Shown: positions 1 through 8,430 of the stretch, piece by piece | Position numbering within the stretch: the stretch's first letter is position 1 | Layout of the letters: each line of letters begins with the position of its first letter | DNA from: Agrobacterium tumefaciens_K | Lineage (GTDB): Bacteria; Pseudomonadota; Alphaproteobacteria; Rhizobiales; Rhizobiaceae | DNA: 64,000 nucleotides | Reading direction: 5' to 3' | NCBI RefSeq assembly: GCF_031801495.1 | Contig: NZ_JAOEGC010000001.1 | Coordinates: forward strand, 1,178,001 to 1,242,000 | Position numbers and translations under genes: made by a program | The notes under the pieces: model-generated | What the model was told of the DNA's origin: nothing | What the model saw: the letters and a program-made list of their open reading frames with translations, nothing else | The model's database searches: none

Positions 1-510
1 CATCCGAACCGGAACTATCTGCCGGGTATCGAAACCAATACGGGGCCCTTGGGACACGGAATGCCGGTTGGTCTTGGAATCGCGATTGCCGGGCAGCTGA
101 CCAACAGCGATTATCGTACCTTCGTGCTCACCGGTGACGGTGAGTTGCAGGAGGGTTCCAACTGGGAAGCGGCCATGACGGCGGGCAATCGTAAGCTCGG
201 TAAATTCACATTGATCGTGGACAGAAACCGTTTGCAACAGGGTATGGGCACCGAGGAGACGAACGGGCTTGATCCGCTCGATGACAAGTTCCGTGCCTTC
301 GGCTGGGATGTCGAGGTTGTGGATGGCCATGATGTTGCGGCGCTCGTCAGCGCGCTGTCGGAGCCGCCCGGTGGACGTTCGAAGCCGCTCTGTGTGATCG
401 CCAATACCGTCAAGGGCAAGGGCGTGTCTTTCATGGAAAACAAGGCCTCATGGCACCATGGCGTGCCGAATGTCGAGCACTATAAAACTGCCATGGAGGA
501 ATTGGTCTGA
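1..510 (+). CDS. Transketolase, N-terminal (ThDP-binding) subunit, 5' truncated
   Basis: The reading frame is open from base 1, so the gene starts upstream of the window and only the last 169 residues are seen. They carry the thiamine-diphosphate binding signature of split transketolases (GHGMPVGLGIA, then GDGELQEGSNWEA). The C-terminal half follows at once with a TGATG overlap, so the two subunits are translationally coupled. Transketolases move two-carbon ketol units between sugar phosphates in the cytoplasm. The FGGY kinase behind it suggests a dedicated sugar catabolic operon rather than the housekeeping pentose phosphate enzyme. The substrate cannot be read from sequence. Confidence 0.9.
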   Translation, partial: HPNRNYLPGIETNTGPLGHGMPVGLGIAIAGQLTNSDYRTFVLTGDGELQEGSNWEAAMTAGNRKLGKFTLIVDRNRLQQGMGTEETNGLDPLDDKFRAFGWDVEVVDGHDVAALVSALSEPPGGRSKPLCVIANTVKGKGVSFMENKASWHHGVPNVEHYKTAMEELV

Positions 511-1469
511 TGGCTGCTCCCGCTGCAAAACAGGAAGGTTTCTACGATTGTCGCGACGCATGGGCGCGTACCATTGAGGAGCTTGCCGCTGCCGATCCCC
601 GCATCGTGGCCGTTGTCAACGATTCCGTCGGGTCGTCTAAACTCGGTGGCTTCCAGAAGAGGTTTCCGGAGCGTCTCGTCAATGTCGGGATTGCCGAGCA
701 GAACATGGTGGGCGTGGGGGCGGGTCTTGCGAATGGCGGACGTATTCCTTTCGTCTCCGCGGCATCCTGCTTTCTGACAGGTCGGGCGCTGGAACAGGTG
801 AAGGCGGATATCGCCTACGCCAATTTCAACGTGAAGCTGGTTGGTCAGTCCTCTGGTGTCGCTTACGGTGAACTGGGACCGACCCACCACTCGATCGAGG
901 ATTTCGCCTGGCTGCGTCCCTTGAACAATATCACCGTCATCGTTCCGGCGGACCCGTGGGAAACGGCAGAAGCGGTGAAATGGGCCGCGGAGCATGACGG
1001 GCCGGTCTATATCCGCCTCAGCCGCATGCCGGTCCCGGAGCTTGCCGTCGAGAACCGCAAGTTTCAGCCGGGCAGGGCGGAACTTGTTCGTGATGGCCGC
1101 GATGTTACGCTGATTGCCTGCGGCACGATGGTGCATCTGGCGGCAAATGCGGCGGAAGAGCTGGCAAAGGATGGTATTTCTGCACGCGTGCTGAACATGG
1201 CGACGATCACGCCAATTGATGAGGCGGCCATTTCGCAGGCGGCAAGCGAAACGAGTGCCATCGTTACCATCGAGGAGGCCAATATCCATGGCGGGCTTGG
1301 CGGCGCGGTGGCAGAGTTTACCGCCTCCAACATCCCAGTTCCGGTCGAACGCATGGGCTTTCCGGGCTTCGTGCCGACAGGTTCCGTCGAATGGCTCTTC
1401 GATCACTTCGGCTTGACATCCAACGGCATTTCAAGAACGGCACGCAAGGCGATAGGACGCAAACGCTGA
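510..1469 (+). CDS. Transketolase, C-terminal (pyrimidine-binding) subunit
   Basis: This 319-residue protein has the length of the C-terminal subunit of two-gene transketolases. It contains the Pyr domain with the conserved cofactor-activating glutamate (VNVGIAEQNMVGVGAGLA, about residues 55-72) and the transketolase C-terminal domain (VLNMATITPID onward). It overlaps the upstream subunit by one base and the downstream kinase by one base (TGATG at both joints), so all three proteins are probably made from one message in fixed ratio. It should form the active site together with the upstream subunit. Split transketolases beside an FGGY kinase occur in apiose/apulose and related branched-sugar pathways, but that substrate is only inferred here. 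Confidence 0.9.
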   Translation: MAAPAAKQEGFYDCRDAWARTIEELAAADPRIVAVVNDSVGSSKLGGFQKRFPERLVNVGIAEQNMVGVGAGLANGGRIPFVSAASCFLTGRALEQVKADIAYANFNVKLVGQSSGVAYGELGPTHHSIEDFAWLRPLNNITVIVPADPWETAEAVKWAAEHDGPVYIRLSRMPVPELAVENRKFQPGRAELVRDGRDVTLIACGTMVHLAANAAEELAKDGISARVLNMATITPIDEAAISQAASETSAIVTIEEANIHGGLGGAVAEFTASNIPVPVERMGFPGFVPTGSVEWLFDHFGLTSNGISRTARKAIGRKR

Positions 1470-2947
1470 TGACAGGCAGATCGGGAGGAGGATCTGTCAT
1501 TGCCATCGATCAGGGAACAACCAATACCAAGGCGATACTGGTCGATACGTCAGGCAATGTGATTGCAAAAGCCTCGGCGCCGGTGAAGTCGACATACCCT
1601 CGCCCCGGATGGGCCGAGCAGTCCGCGGAGGATATCTGGGCCAGCGTCCAATCTGTGATCGCTGATATCGTAGGCGCGTCGGAAAGTACGATTGCAGGCA
1701 TGGCGATTGCCAATCAACGCGAGACGCTTGTGACATGGGATTCCCTGACCGGCAAGCCAATCGCCCCTGCAATATTGTGGCAATGCCGACGCACGACGAA
1801 GGCCTGTGAAGGCATGATCGCCGATGGTGCTAACCCCACGGTGGTGGAAGCAACCGGGCTTTCCATCAATGCCCTGTTTCCGGCGTCCAAGCTTGCCTGG
1901 GTGATGGAAAACGTTCCCGAGGCACGGGTGCTTTCGCAGGAGGGCCGTCTCCGAGCCGGGACCGTCGATAGCTGGCTGCTCTACAAACTGACGGGCGGCA
2001 AAGAGTTTGCTACCGATCACTCCAACGCCTCACGCACGCAACTGTTCAATACCGGCCGGCTGCACTGGGATGACAGCCTTTGTGACGTTTTTGGCGTGCC
2101 ACGTTCCGCATTGCCCGAAGTTAGACCGTCCGATGGTCTGTTCGGTGAAGTAGCCGAGGGCGCGACTGCACTCTCGTCCGGCGTTCCCATCCTTGCCATG
2201 ATGGGTGACAGCCACGCGGCGCTTTATGGTCATGGCGTTCGCACTCCCGGCCTCGTCAAGGCGACCTATGGTACGGGCTCATCGCTGATGACGCTGACGC
2301 AGGAGCGCGTTCTGTCGAAAAACGGGTTGTCCGCAACGATTGCCTGGAGCGACAGTGACGGTGTTGCCTACGCCCTTGAGGGTAATATCACAGTGTCTGC
2401 GCAGGCTGCGGCTTTCGCAGCCGATCTACTTGGAATACCAGATGCACGCGCTCTTTCAGGACTTGCCCAAACCGTAGCGGATAGTGGCGGCGTGACCTTC
2501 GTTCCCGCATTAGCCGGTCTTGGCGCGCCGCACTGGGACGACAATGTTTCAGGAACGATCGCCGGTATGACGCTTGCTACGACCCGTGCGCATGTTGCCC
2601 GTGCGACGCTCGACGCCATCACCTTGCAGGTCGCAGATGTGTTCGGCGCCATGGAACGGGACATTGGTGGAAGGTTGCAGGGACTGCTGGCTGACGGTGG
2701 CGCCACGTCTAACGATTTCCTCATGCAGTTGCAGAGCGATGTTCTCGACCGGCCCGTCACACGCAGCGGTCAGGCTGAGGTCGGGGCAATCGGCGTTGCG
2801 GCCATGGCGCTTCGTCGTCTGACGGGGGAAAGTCCTCATTTGGACGCTTCAACGGTGGAGTTTTCGCCTCGGGCCGAAATGGCATCCTGGCGTTCGGCTG
2901 TGACAAACGACTGGAAATCGCTGCTGTCACGGCTTACCGCATCCTGA
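1469..2947 (+). CDS. FGGY-family carbohydrate kinase (glycerol/xylulose kinase-like)
   Basis: The start at 1469 is chosen because the ATG overlaps the transketolase stop (TGATG) and gives 492 residues, normal for FGGY kinases; an upstream in-frame ATG at 1391 lies inside the previous gene. The N-terminal actin-like fold opens with VIAIDQGTTNTKAILVD, the phosphate loop typical of glycerol kinases. The C-terminal signature GGATSNDFLMQLQSDVL is present, as is the glycerol-kinase-like ILWQCRRT segment. It phosphorylates a polyol or ketose with ATP. In this operon its product would feed the split transketolase, for example apulose or erythrulose to the phosphate. Similarity looks closest to glycerol kinase, but I would not assign glycerol. 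Confidence 0.85.
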   Translation: MTGRSGGGSVIAIDQGTTNTKAILVDTSGNVIAKASAPVKSTYPRPGWAEQSAEDIWASVQSVIADIVGASESTIAGMAIANQRETLVTWDSLTGKPIAPAILWQCRRTTKACEGMIADGANPTVVEATGLSINALFPASKLAWVMENVPEARVLSQEGRLRAGTVDSWLLYKLTGGKEFATDHSNASRTQLFNTGRLHWDDSLCDVFGVPRSALPEVRPSDGLFGEVAEGATALSSGVPILAMMGDSHAALYGHGVRTPGLVKATYGTGSSLMTLTQERVLSKNGLSATIAWSDSDGVAYALEGNITVSAQAAAFAADLLGIPDARALSGLAQTVADSGGVTFVPALAGLGAPHWDDNVSGTIAGMTLATTRAHVARATLDAITLQVADVFGAMERDIGGRLQGLLADGGATSNDFLMQLQSDVLDRPVTRSGQAEVGAIGVAAMALRRLTGESPHLDASTVEFSPRAEMASWRSAVTNDWKSLLSRLTAS

Positions 2948-3400
2948 TCGATGGTGCGATCGGCGGTTGGTGCCGGGCAGCCCGGCTATCAGCCTGGCCG
3001 GGAGGCGATGAATGCGCCGATCGATTCTTCCAGCAGGGCAACGCCATCACGGCGGATGGCACGAATCCAAGGATGGCGAGGATCTGGATGAACGGAAAAT
3101 ACCGGGGATTTCCTGTCTTGATCGCCAGAACAAGGCGTACAGCAGAGCGATTTATGCAGCGTGTCTGTCGCCATAATGCGGTAGTCTCCTACCAGTAGAT
3201 GATCAATGAAGTCAGCATAGACAACCCCTTTTTGCCGCTTTGATACTCGGGCATTGCGAGGCGCCGTGTGGCGCTCATGCTGCCTATCGTTCTGCTAATG
3301 CCTTGGGAAGTGAACTGGAGAGCGGACGCACTCTCCAGTCAGAATTCGGCCCGCGCGGAGGCCGGATCGCGTGTTCGAACTCGCGGAGCATGCCTCGCCG
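2948..3400. other. Intergenic region with inverted repeats and a possible gene relic
   Basis: No convincing gene lies in this gap. A GC-rich inverted repeat (2972-2986, GCCGGG/CCCGGC, loop CAG) follows the kinase stop, without a T tract. On the minus strand, 2989-3174 is open for 61 codons. Its end (RHPWIRAIRRDGVALLEESIG) looks protein-like, possibly the C-terminal tail of a lost regulator, but I cannot name a family. The remainder holds the terminator-like hairpin listed separately. Confidence 0.3.
3314..3339 (-). terminator. Strong hairpin downstream of the PLP enzyme gene
   Basis: Perfect nine-base arms, ACTGGAGAG and CTCTCCAGT, flank an eight-base loop. It lies about 60 bases past the stop of the minus-strand gene ending at 3401. 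No real U tract follows on either strand, so it may be a transcript-end stabiliser or a Rho-assisted terminator. Confidence 0.4.
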
Positions 3401-4684
3401 TCAGGCCTCATCGAGAGCAAGTGTCAGGTCGGCGATGAGATCATCCGGGTGTTCGATGCCGATCGACAGGCGAATGGTGGATTCCAGTACGCCTATGCGT
3501 TGGCGCACATCGGCGGGTACGCCGGAATGCGTCATGGTTGCCGGGTGGGAAGCGAGAGATTCCGTGCCGCCTAGGCTGACGGCGAGTTTGAAGATCTCCA
3601 GTGCGTTGAGGAATTTGAAGGAAGCCGTCTGTCCGCCCACGATGTCAAACGAGAATGTCGATCCCGCACCTGTGCATTGCGCGGCGAAGGTTTTTCCCTC
3701 GGATGAAGCGGGGTCGTTGAAGGGCAGGTAGTGGATTTTTTCGACCTTGGGATGGGCCTGCAGGAACTCGGCCACGAGCTTTGCATTGCTGTTGGCCCGC
3801 TCCATGCGGATCTGTAGTGTCTCCAGCGAGCGGCCGAGCATCCAGCACGAATGCGGATCGAGCTGTGTGCCGATGGCGCCGCGCAGCGCCTTCACCTGCT
3901 TCATCACATCTTTCCGCCCGAGTGCTGCTCCGGCGATGAGGTCGGAGTGGCCGCCAACATATTTTGTCAGCGAATAGAGCGAGATATCGGCGCCGTGCTC
4001 GATGGGGCGCTGGAACACCGGTCCCAACAGCGTGTTGTCGCAGGCGATGATCGGCCGATGCCTCTGCTTCTCGCCAATCCTATCGGCAACGCGGCGTACC
4101 ATGGGGATATCGACAACGCTGTTTGTCGGGTTGGCGGGGGTTTCGATGAGAATGACGGATACCCTGCCTTTTTGCATTGCCGCCTCTGCGGCGGCGGTGA
4201 CCGATGCTTCGCTGACACCATCGGCGAAACCCACGGACGACACGCCGAAATTCTGGAAGGTCTTCGCCAGCAGCGTTTCCGTGCCGCCATAAAGCGGTTG
4301 CGAATGAAGAACAGTGTCGCCAGGGCGGACGAAGGCGAACAACGTTGTTGAAATGGCCGACATGCCGGAGGAAAACAGAGCACAGCTTTCCGTGCGCTCA
4401 TAAACGGCCAGGCGATCCTCGACGATCTCGCTGTTGGGATGGTTGAAACGCGAGTAGACGAGACCTGCTCCCTTGCCGGCTGGCGGCTCCTTGCGGCCGG
4501 AAACGTAGTCAAAGAAATCACGGCCATCTTCCGCCGTTTTGAACACGAAGGTCGATGTCAGAAAGACCGGCGGTTTTACCGCACCCTCAGACAGTTCCGG
4601 ATCGTAACCGTAGTTGAGCATCTGCGTTTCAGGATGAAGCGCATGGTTGCCGATGTGGGTTTTGGACGGATGCGGCGCGGTCAT
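3401..4684 (-). CDS. PLP-dependent cystathionine gamma-synthase/methionine gamma-lyase family enzyme
   Basis: This 427-residue protein belongs to the Cys/Met-metabolism PLP enzymes (fold type I). Visible landmarks are YSRFNHPNSEIVEDRLA (about residues 77-93), the cofactor-stacking SSGMSAI region, ACDNTLLGP with the PLP-contacting Asp216, and the Schiff-base lysine Lys241 in YSLTKYVGGHSD. Family members make or break C-gamma-S bonds, giving cystathionine, or 2-oxobutyrate and methanethiol from methionine. A divergently transcribed Lrp/AsnC gene, which usually senses an amino acid, favours a catabolic methionine-lyase role, but synthase activity cannot be excluded. The ATG is preceded by a good GAGGAGG site. 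Confidence 0.85.
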   Translation of the reverse strand: MTAPHPSKTHIGNHALHPETQMLNYGYDPELSEGAVKPPVFLTSTFVFKTAEDGRDFFDYVSGRKEPPAGKGAGLVYSRFNHPNSEIVEDRLAVYERTESCALFSSGMSAISTTLFAFVRPGDTVLHSQPLYGGTETLLAKTFQNFGVSSVGFADGVSEASVTAAAEAAMQKGRVSVILIETPANPTNSVVDIPMVRRVADRIGEKQRHRPIIACDNTLLGPVFQRPIEHGADISLYSLTKYVGGHSDLIAGAALGRKDVMKQVKALRGAIGTQLDPHSCWMLGRSLETLQIRMERANSNAKLVAEFLQAHPKVEKIHYLPFNDPASSEGKTFAAQCTGAGSTFSFDIVGGQTASFKFLNALEIFKLAVSLGGTESLASHPATMTHSGVPADVRQRIGVLESTIRLSIGIEHPDDLIADLTLALDEA

Positions 4685-4782
4685 GTCCGGTGGGCCTCCT
4701 CAAACAGGCGTTGAACTCAGACAAGGTTACACCCAATCGAGCCGAAATACCTTGCATTCTGAAGCGCTGATCTGTCTCATGG

Positions 4783-4796
4783 CGCAATAAATTGCG
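4783..4796. promoter_or_regulatory. Palindrome, candidate Lrp operator
   Basis: CGCAAT-AA-ATTGCG is a perfect inverted repeat ending 14 bases before the Lrp start codon, in the 126-base gap between two divergent genes. Placement and symmetry fit autoregulation and control of the PLP enzyme; binding is inferred. Confidence 0.4.
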
Positions 4797-4810
4797 AGGA
4801 ACAGTCGCCT

Positions 4811-5269
4811 ATGTCGCAGAAAATTGCTGACTCTATCGACAAACGGATATTGAAAGAGTTGTCTGCCGACGCGCGGATCACCAACAATGAACTGGCCGAG
4901 CGCGTCGGTCTTTCGGCATCGGCGTGTCTGCGTCGGCTCCGCCGCCTGGAGGAGTTGGGGGTGATCAAGGGCTATTCCGCCATCATCGATCCGGCCACCG
5001 AAGGCTGGACGATGACGGCGCTCGCCTCCATCCGCCTCAGCCGCCAGCATGACGACGAAATCCGCATGTTCGAGACGGCGGTGCTGGATTGGGACGAGGT
5101 GCTGGAATGTCACCTCGTCACCGGTTCGCGGGATTACATGCTCAAGGTCATGTGCTGCGGACTGGAAGATTACGAGCGCTTCATCAAGGAGAAGATCGCC
5201 AAGCTGAAATGCGTCGATACCATCGAAACCAGCTTCGTGATGAACACGATCAAGGCTCGCCGTATCTGA
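4811..5269 (+). CDS. Lrp/AsnC-family transcriptional regulator
   Basis: The 152 residues show the standard layout. An N-terminal helix-turn-helix (IDKRILKELSADARITNNEL, then LSASACLRRLRRLEELGVI) precedes an RAM/AsnC ligand-binding domain that begins near residue 65. It is divergent from the PLP-dependent sulfur amino acid enzyme, the classical arrangement for an Lrp-type activator of an adjacent amino-acid catabolic gene. The likely effector is methionine or a related amino acid, inferred from context. A CGCAAT palindrome just upstream of its start may be its operator. Confidence 0.9.
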   Translation: MSQKIADSIDKRILKELSADARITNNELAERVGLSASACLRRLRRLEELGVIKGYSAIIDPATEGWTMTALASIRLSRQHDDEIRMFETAVLDWDEVLECHLVTGSRDYMLKVMCCGLEDYERFIKEKIAKLKCVDTIETSFVMNTIKARRI

Positions 5270-5836
5270 CTAGCGTGATACAAATTGCTCCAGTTCGGCC
5301 AGCGTGAAACGCGGAGTGATGTGCTGCGGGCAGTTCCAGTCAAACGCTTCCACCGAGATGAGGGCGAGACGCTCCACTCTGGCGGGGTAATCCGGCATTG
5401 TCAGTCGCTTTGCGAGTTCCGGATCGTCGTCCGCATCGATGACCCGCATGTGGCCGAAGATCTTCAGACGACGCCGGTGGGCATAATCCATGAGGAACAG
5501 TGAAACGCGATCATTGGTATTTACATTGCCGGTGGTGATGTATTGCCGGTTTCCGCGAAAATCCGCAAAGCCCAGCAGCGTCGGGTCAACCGTGGTGAGA
5601 AAGCCCGCAGGCCCACCACGGTACTGCACGTAAGGCCAGCCGGTTTCCGAGACGCTGGCGAGATAGAAACCATCCCGCCCATGAATAAAGGCTGCTTCCG
5701 CCGGACCGAGGCGCTGGCTCCCACCCGTTTCTGCACCACCACGTGCGCCGATCCGCGCCCATTGATCCGCGCTGCCGTAATGTTCCTGCGCGGCCGCCAC
5801 GGAAGGCGTCGTGGCGATATTGAGATATCTGCTCAT
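5270..5836 (-). CDS. Pyridoxamine 5'-phosphate oxidase-related FMN-binding protein
   Basis: This 188-residue protein has the split-barrel flavin-binding fold of the PNPOx-like family. A conserved stretch of the type GFYLASVSETGWPYVQYRGG sits at about residues 57-76, followed by the strand LGFADFRGNRQYITTGNV. Members bind FMN or haem-type cofactors and are often general oxidoreductases of unknown substrate. The stop codon abuts the Lrp stop (convergent, no gap). The next minus-strand gene upstream is a metallo-hydrolase 53 bases away, so the two may be cotranscribed. No substrate can be assigned. Confidence 0.8.
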   Translation of the reverse strand: MSRYLNIATTPSVAAAQEHYGSADQWARIGARGGAETGGSQRLGPAEAAFIHGRDGFYLASVSETGWPYVQYRGGPAGFLTTVDPTLLGFADFRGNRQYITTGNVNTNDRVSLFLMDYAHRRRLKIFGHMRVIDADDDPELAKRLTMPDYPARVERLALISVEAFDWNCPQHITPRFTLAELEQFVSR

Positions 5837-5889
5837 TCCGTTTCATCCTTTCCACGCCAGTTCATGTCTGCGGGCGGCCGAAGCCGACC

Positions 5890-6864
5890 TCAATCCTGCA
5901 AGGCCCAGTCTGCCACTTCCCAGCGTGTCTGCCCACGGTCGGACACGACGCGGCCGAGCCCTGGGAACGGCATGTGCGTGGCCGCAATCAGCGCACCTTC
6001 GGCAGCGGCTTGTGGGAAAAACCGGTCACGCATCGCCTTGGCGGCTTCACGATCCTGCTCGAACAGGAAGAACACATCGGTAGCGCCCGGATGCACGACC
6101 GGGAAGATCATGTCCGACACCATGATCATGCTCTTGCCGCCGTCTTCCACCCGCACGCCGATATGGCCGGGCGTATGGCCGGTCAGGTCGACAATCGAGA
6201 CGCCGGGGGCGATCTCACGCTCGCCATCAATCGCCTGCAGTCTTGGGTACAGGCGCACGATTTCATCCGCCATCTGGAAGCTGGTCTGCAGGTAATCCGG
6301 TGCACCGGCACGCTTGGCCGGGTCGGTCCAATGCTTGACGTCTCGGCGATCAATATAAAGCTCCGCCTTGGGATAGTTGTTCTTGCCGCCGGCGATCAGA
6401 CCGCCCATGTGGTCCTGATGCATATGCGTTACGATCACCGCGTCGATCTGGTCGAGCTTGAGGCCAAGCGTGGCAAGCGCCTGCGGCAGTTTTCCGGTCT
6501 GGCCGATGGAACCCGCGGCACCGGCATCGATCAGGATGCGGCGTTGGCCATCATCGATCAGATACTGGTTGAACAGGAACCGCACGCCGCTTGGCCGGGC
6601 GGTAGACTGGGCAGCGGCGGCACGCTCCACCTCCGCCGGGGTGCGTCCGGGGAAAAAGTTGTAGGGCATGTCGGCGTAGCCGTCCGTCAGTGCCGTCACC
6701 GTAAATCGACCGATGCGGATCTGCGCCAGCGGTGTGATGCTCGCCAGAGCCTTGGCAGGTTCCTGCGCTGCGACGAGTTTCGGCAATGCGCCACCGATCA
6801 GTCCTCCCCCAAGGAGGCCGAGAGGAAGAGCGCTGGCAAATGCACGACGTGAAAGTTGGGGCAT
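5890..6864 (-). CDS. Tat-exported metallo-beta-lactamase-fold hydrolase
   Basis: I place the start at 6864, where AGGAGA lies about seven bases upstream; an earlier in-frame ATG at 6909 lacks this. The protein has 324 residues and opens with a twin-arginine signal (QLSRRAFASALPLGLLGGG), so it should act folded in the periplasm. The metal site reads THMHQDHMGG (HxHxDH), with later ligands in GHTPGH, a SDMIF segment and a final ATHMPFPG histidine, all expected of a dinuclear zinc MBL hydrolase. Lactonases and related esterases share this layout. The divergent LysR gene probably controls it. Substrate unknown. Confidence 0.85.
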   Translation of the reverse strand: MPQLSRRAFASALPLGLLGGGLIGGALPKLVAAQEPAKALASITPLAQIRIGRFTVTALTDGYADMPYNFFPGRTPAEVERAAAAQSTARPSGVRFLFNQYLIDDGQRRILIDAGAAGSIGQTGKLPQALATLGLKLDQIDAVIVTHMHQDHMGGLIAGGKNNYPKAELYIDRRDVKHWTDPAKRAGAPDYLQTSFQMADEIVRLYPRLQAIDGEREIAPGVSIVDLTGHTPGHIGVRVEDGGKSMIMVSDMIFPVVHPGATDVFFLFEQDREAAKAMRDRFFPQAAAEGALIAATHMPFPGLGRVVSDRGQTRWEVADWALQD

Positions 6865-6998
6865 GACGTCTTTCTCCTGATCTTTGGTGATGTGGGGAGC
6901 TGTTTGCATCCCCTCTACGACATGAAGCTATGATATCCAAAACCGATGGGGTATCCTGCGATTTCAGGAGTTTTCCTCTCATTTTCTGGAAGGATGAT

Positions 6999-7895
6999 AT
7001 GGATCGGTTCGATGCGATGTCGGTGTTGCTGGCGGTGGTGGATGCCGGAAGCCTTTCGGCGGGAGCGCGGCGCCTGCACGCACCACTCGCAACGGTCAGC
7101 CGCAAGGTTGCCGATCTTGAAAAACACCTCGGCGTGCGCCTTGTGCTGCGCACCCGCCGTGGCCTGACCCTGACGGATGAAGGAAGGAGCTATGTCGCCG
7201 CTTCACGGCGTATTCTGGAAGAACTGGATGCGGCGGAGCGACAGGCCAGCGGCGATTATGGGGCGCTGCGCGGCGGTTTGCACATGACCGCGCCCGTCAT
7301 CTTCGGGGAGCGGCATGTGCTGCCAATCGCGCTGGAATTCCTGAAGGAGCAACCGGAAATCAACCTGCGGCTGACACTGGCCGACCGACAGATAAGCTTT
7401 GCAGATGAGCACGTCGATGTCGCGTTGCGGATCGGCCATCTGGCCGACAGCGCGTTAATCGCAACCCGCGTCGGTACGGTGCGCCGCGTGGTCTGCGCCA
7501 GTCCGGATTATCTCGCCCGACGTGGCATTCCGCTGAAACCCGAAGACCTCGCCCAGCATGACGGGATAAGTTTCCAGGGCTTTGCCGTGGCGCCGGAAGT
7601 GCGCTACCGTCGAGACGGGATCGCCTTTAATGCTGAACCCCACCCCAAATTCGCTGTCAACACGACCGAGGCCGCTATCCAGGCGGCAGTGGCCGGTATC
7701 GGTATTGTCCGTGTGCTCTCTTATCAGATCACCGACCAGTTGCGATCCGGTGCTCTAAGGGAAGTGCTGACAGATTTTGCACCTGAACCGCTGCCGGTGA
7801 ACGTGGTCTATGCGCCGGCCGATCCCCAGCCAATGAAGGTGCGTCGCTTCCTCGACTGGATCACGCCCCGCCTGCGCAAGCGAATGGCTATCTAG
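6999..7895 (+). CDS. LysR-family transcriptional regulator (CrgA/AaeR-like)
   Basis: The start at 6999 is preferred over 6930 because GGAAGGA precedes it and the protein then begins MDRFDAMSVLLAVVDAG, the normal start of this LysR subgroup. The length is 298 residues. The winged helix covers about residues 1-60 (LSAGARRLHAPLATVSRKVA) and a LysR substrate-binding domain follows. It is divergent from the periplasmic MBL hydrolase. An imperfect inverted repeat GATATCC/GGGTATC at 6932-6955 in the gap is a possible LysR box. The effector is unknown. Confidence 0.88.
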   Translation: MDRFDAMSVLLAVVDAGSLSAGARRLHAPLATVSRKVADLEKHLGVRLVLRTRRGLTLTDEGRSYVAASRRILEELDAAERQASGDYGALRGGLHMTAPVIFGERHVLPIALEFLKEQPEINLRLTLADRQISFADEHVDVALRIGHLADSALIATRVGTVRRVVCASPDYLARRGIPLKPEDLAQHDGISFQGFAVAPEVRYRRDGIAFNAEPHPKFAVNTTEAAIQAAVAGIGIVRVLSYQITDQLRSGALREVLTDFAPEPLPVNVVYAPADPQPMKVRRFLDWITPRLRKRMAI

Positions 7896-8285
7896 TCAGA
7901 ATTCCTGTCTGTCTTTTCTTCGCTTTTCGACAACGAAAATTGAGCAGAAGGAAGACGATGAACATCATCAAAATCATCAGGCAATGGGCGGCTATACTAC
8001 CCTCGCGTGTTACCCGGAATATTTCCATGGCCATGCAGATTGTGGGTTGCCTCACTCCGCACGGTCTTTTATATGATATAACATAACATTGTATATGACC
8101 AACCACACCAGATTACGAAAGAAACTCAGACCGTGCCAGAACCATGCCTGACACTCAGTGACTTGATACCGGGATTTAACCGGCACCCGGTCGTGTGTCA
8201 TCTAGGCGGTGTTGTCGGGAAGACAGGACTTACCCGAAGTCCGTTGGCCATACGGCCCCGTTTGAAACTGCCAATCGAAGTTTAA
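7896..8285. other. Intergenic region upstream of the zinc-protein gene
   Basis: These 390 bases hold no gene I can support. Open frames on both strands (for example 7888-8106 minus) lack ribosome sites and recognisable protein character. The AT-rich segment at 8065-8100 contains the Zur-box-like sequence listed separately. The rest probably forms the promoter and leader of the downstream transcript. Confidence 0.4.
8073..8090 (-). promoter_or_regulatory. Zur-box-like AT-rich sequence
   Basis: Read on the minus strand, the sequence is AATGTTAT followed by a degenerate second half, ATATCAT. AATGTTAT matches one half of the classical Zur box (half sites AATGTTAT and ATAACATT). It lies about 340 bases before the AztD-ZinT gene and 196 before the small ORF ahead of it. 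Zur control of ZinT and AztD is established in other bacteria; binding here is inferred from one good half site. Confidence 0.4.
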
Positions 8286-8417
8286 ATGAGAAAATTCACC
8301 TGCCTTCTGGCCGGCCTGATGTTGATGTCGGTCAGTTCGGCTGTGCGCGATCAACCGCAGTTGACTGGAGAAGCCACCTCCAGACTTCGACCAAATTTCG
8401 TTACTATATATCATTAA
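8286..8417 (+). CDS. Small secreted-peptide-like ORF before the zinc protein
   Basis: This is a 43-codon frame starting MRKFTCLLAGLMLMSVSSA, which reads as a clean Sec signal peptide (basic start, hydrophobic core, small residues before the predicted cut). About 24 polar residues follow. It ends 13 bases before the start of the AztD-ZinT gene. Its own ribosome site is weak (GAAG). It could be a small exported peptide, a leader ORF coupled to the zinc gene, or the leftover signal sequence of a former separate gene. No metal-binding cluster is seen in the mature part. Confidence 0.3.
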   Translation: MRKFTCLLAGLMLMSVSSAVRDQPQLTGEATSRLRPNFVTIYH

Positions 8418-8430
8418 TAAGGAGAAAGAA

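Noticed and set aside
480..1406. 308-codon minus-strand open frame antisense to transketolase
   Set aside because: It runs opposite a well-conserved transketolase subunit and has Arg/His-rich random composition.
4685..4810. Possible SAM riboswitch before the PLP sulfur enzyme
   Set aside because: The 126-base leader on the minus strand shows no SAM-II-type pseudoknot blocks; only the Lrp-type palindrome stands out.
7888..8106. 72-codon minus-strand frame in the gap before the zinc gene
   Set aside because: It overlaps the LysR 3' end, has no ribosome site and its low-complexity hydrophobic segment looks accidental.
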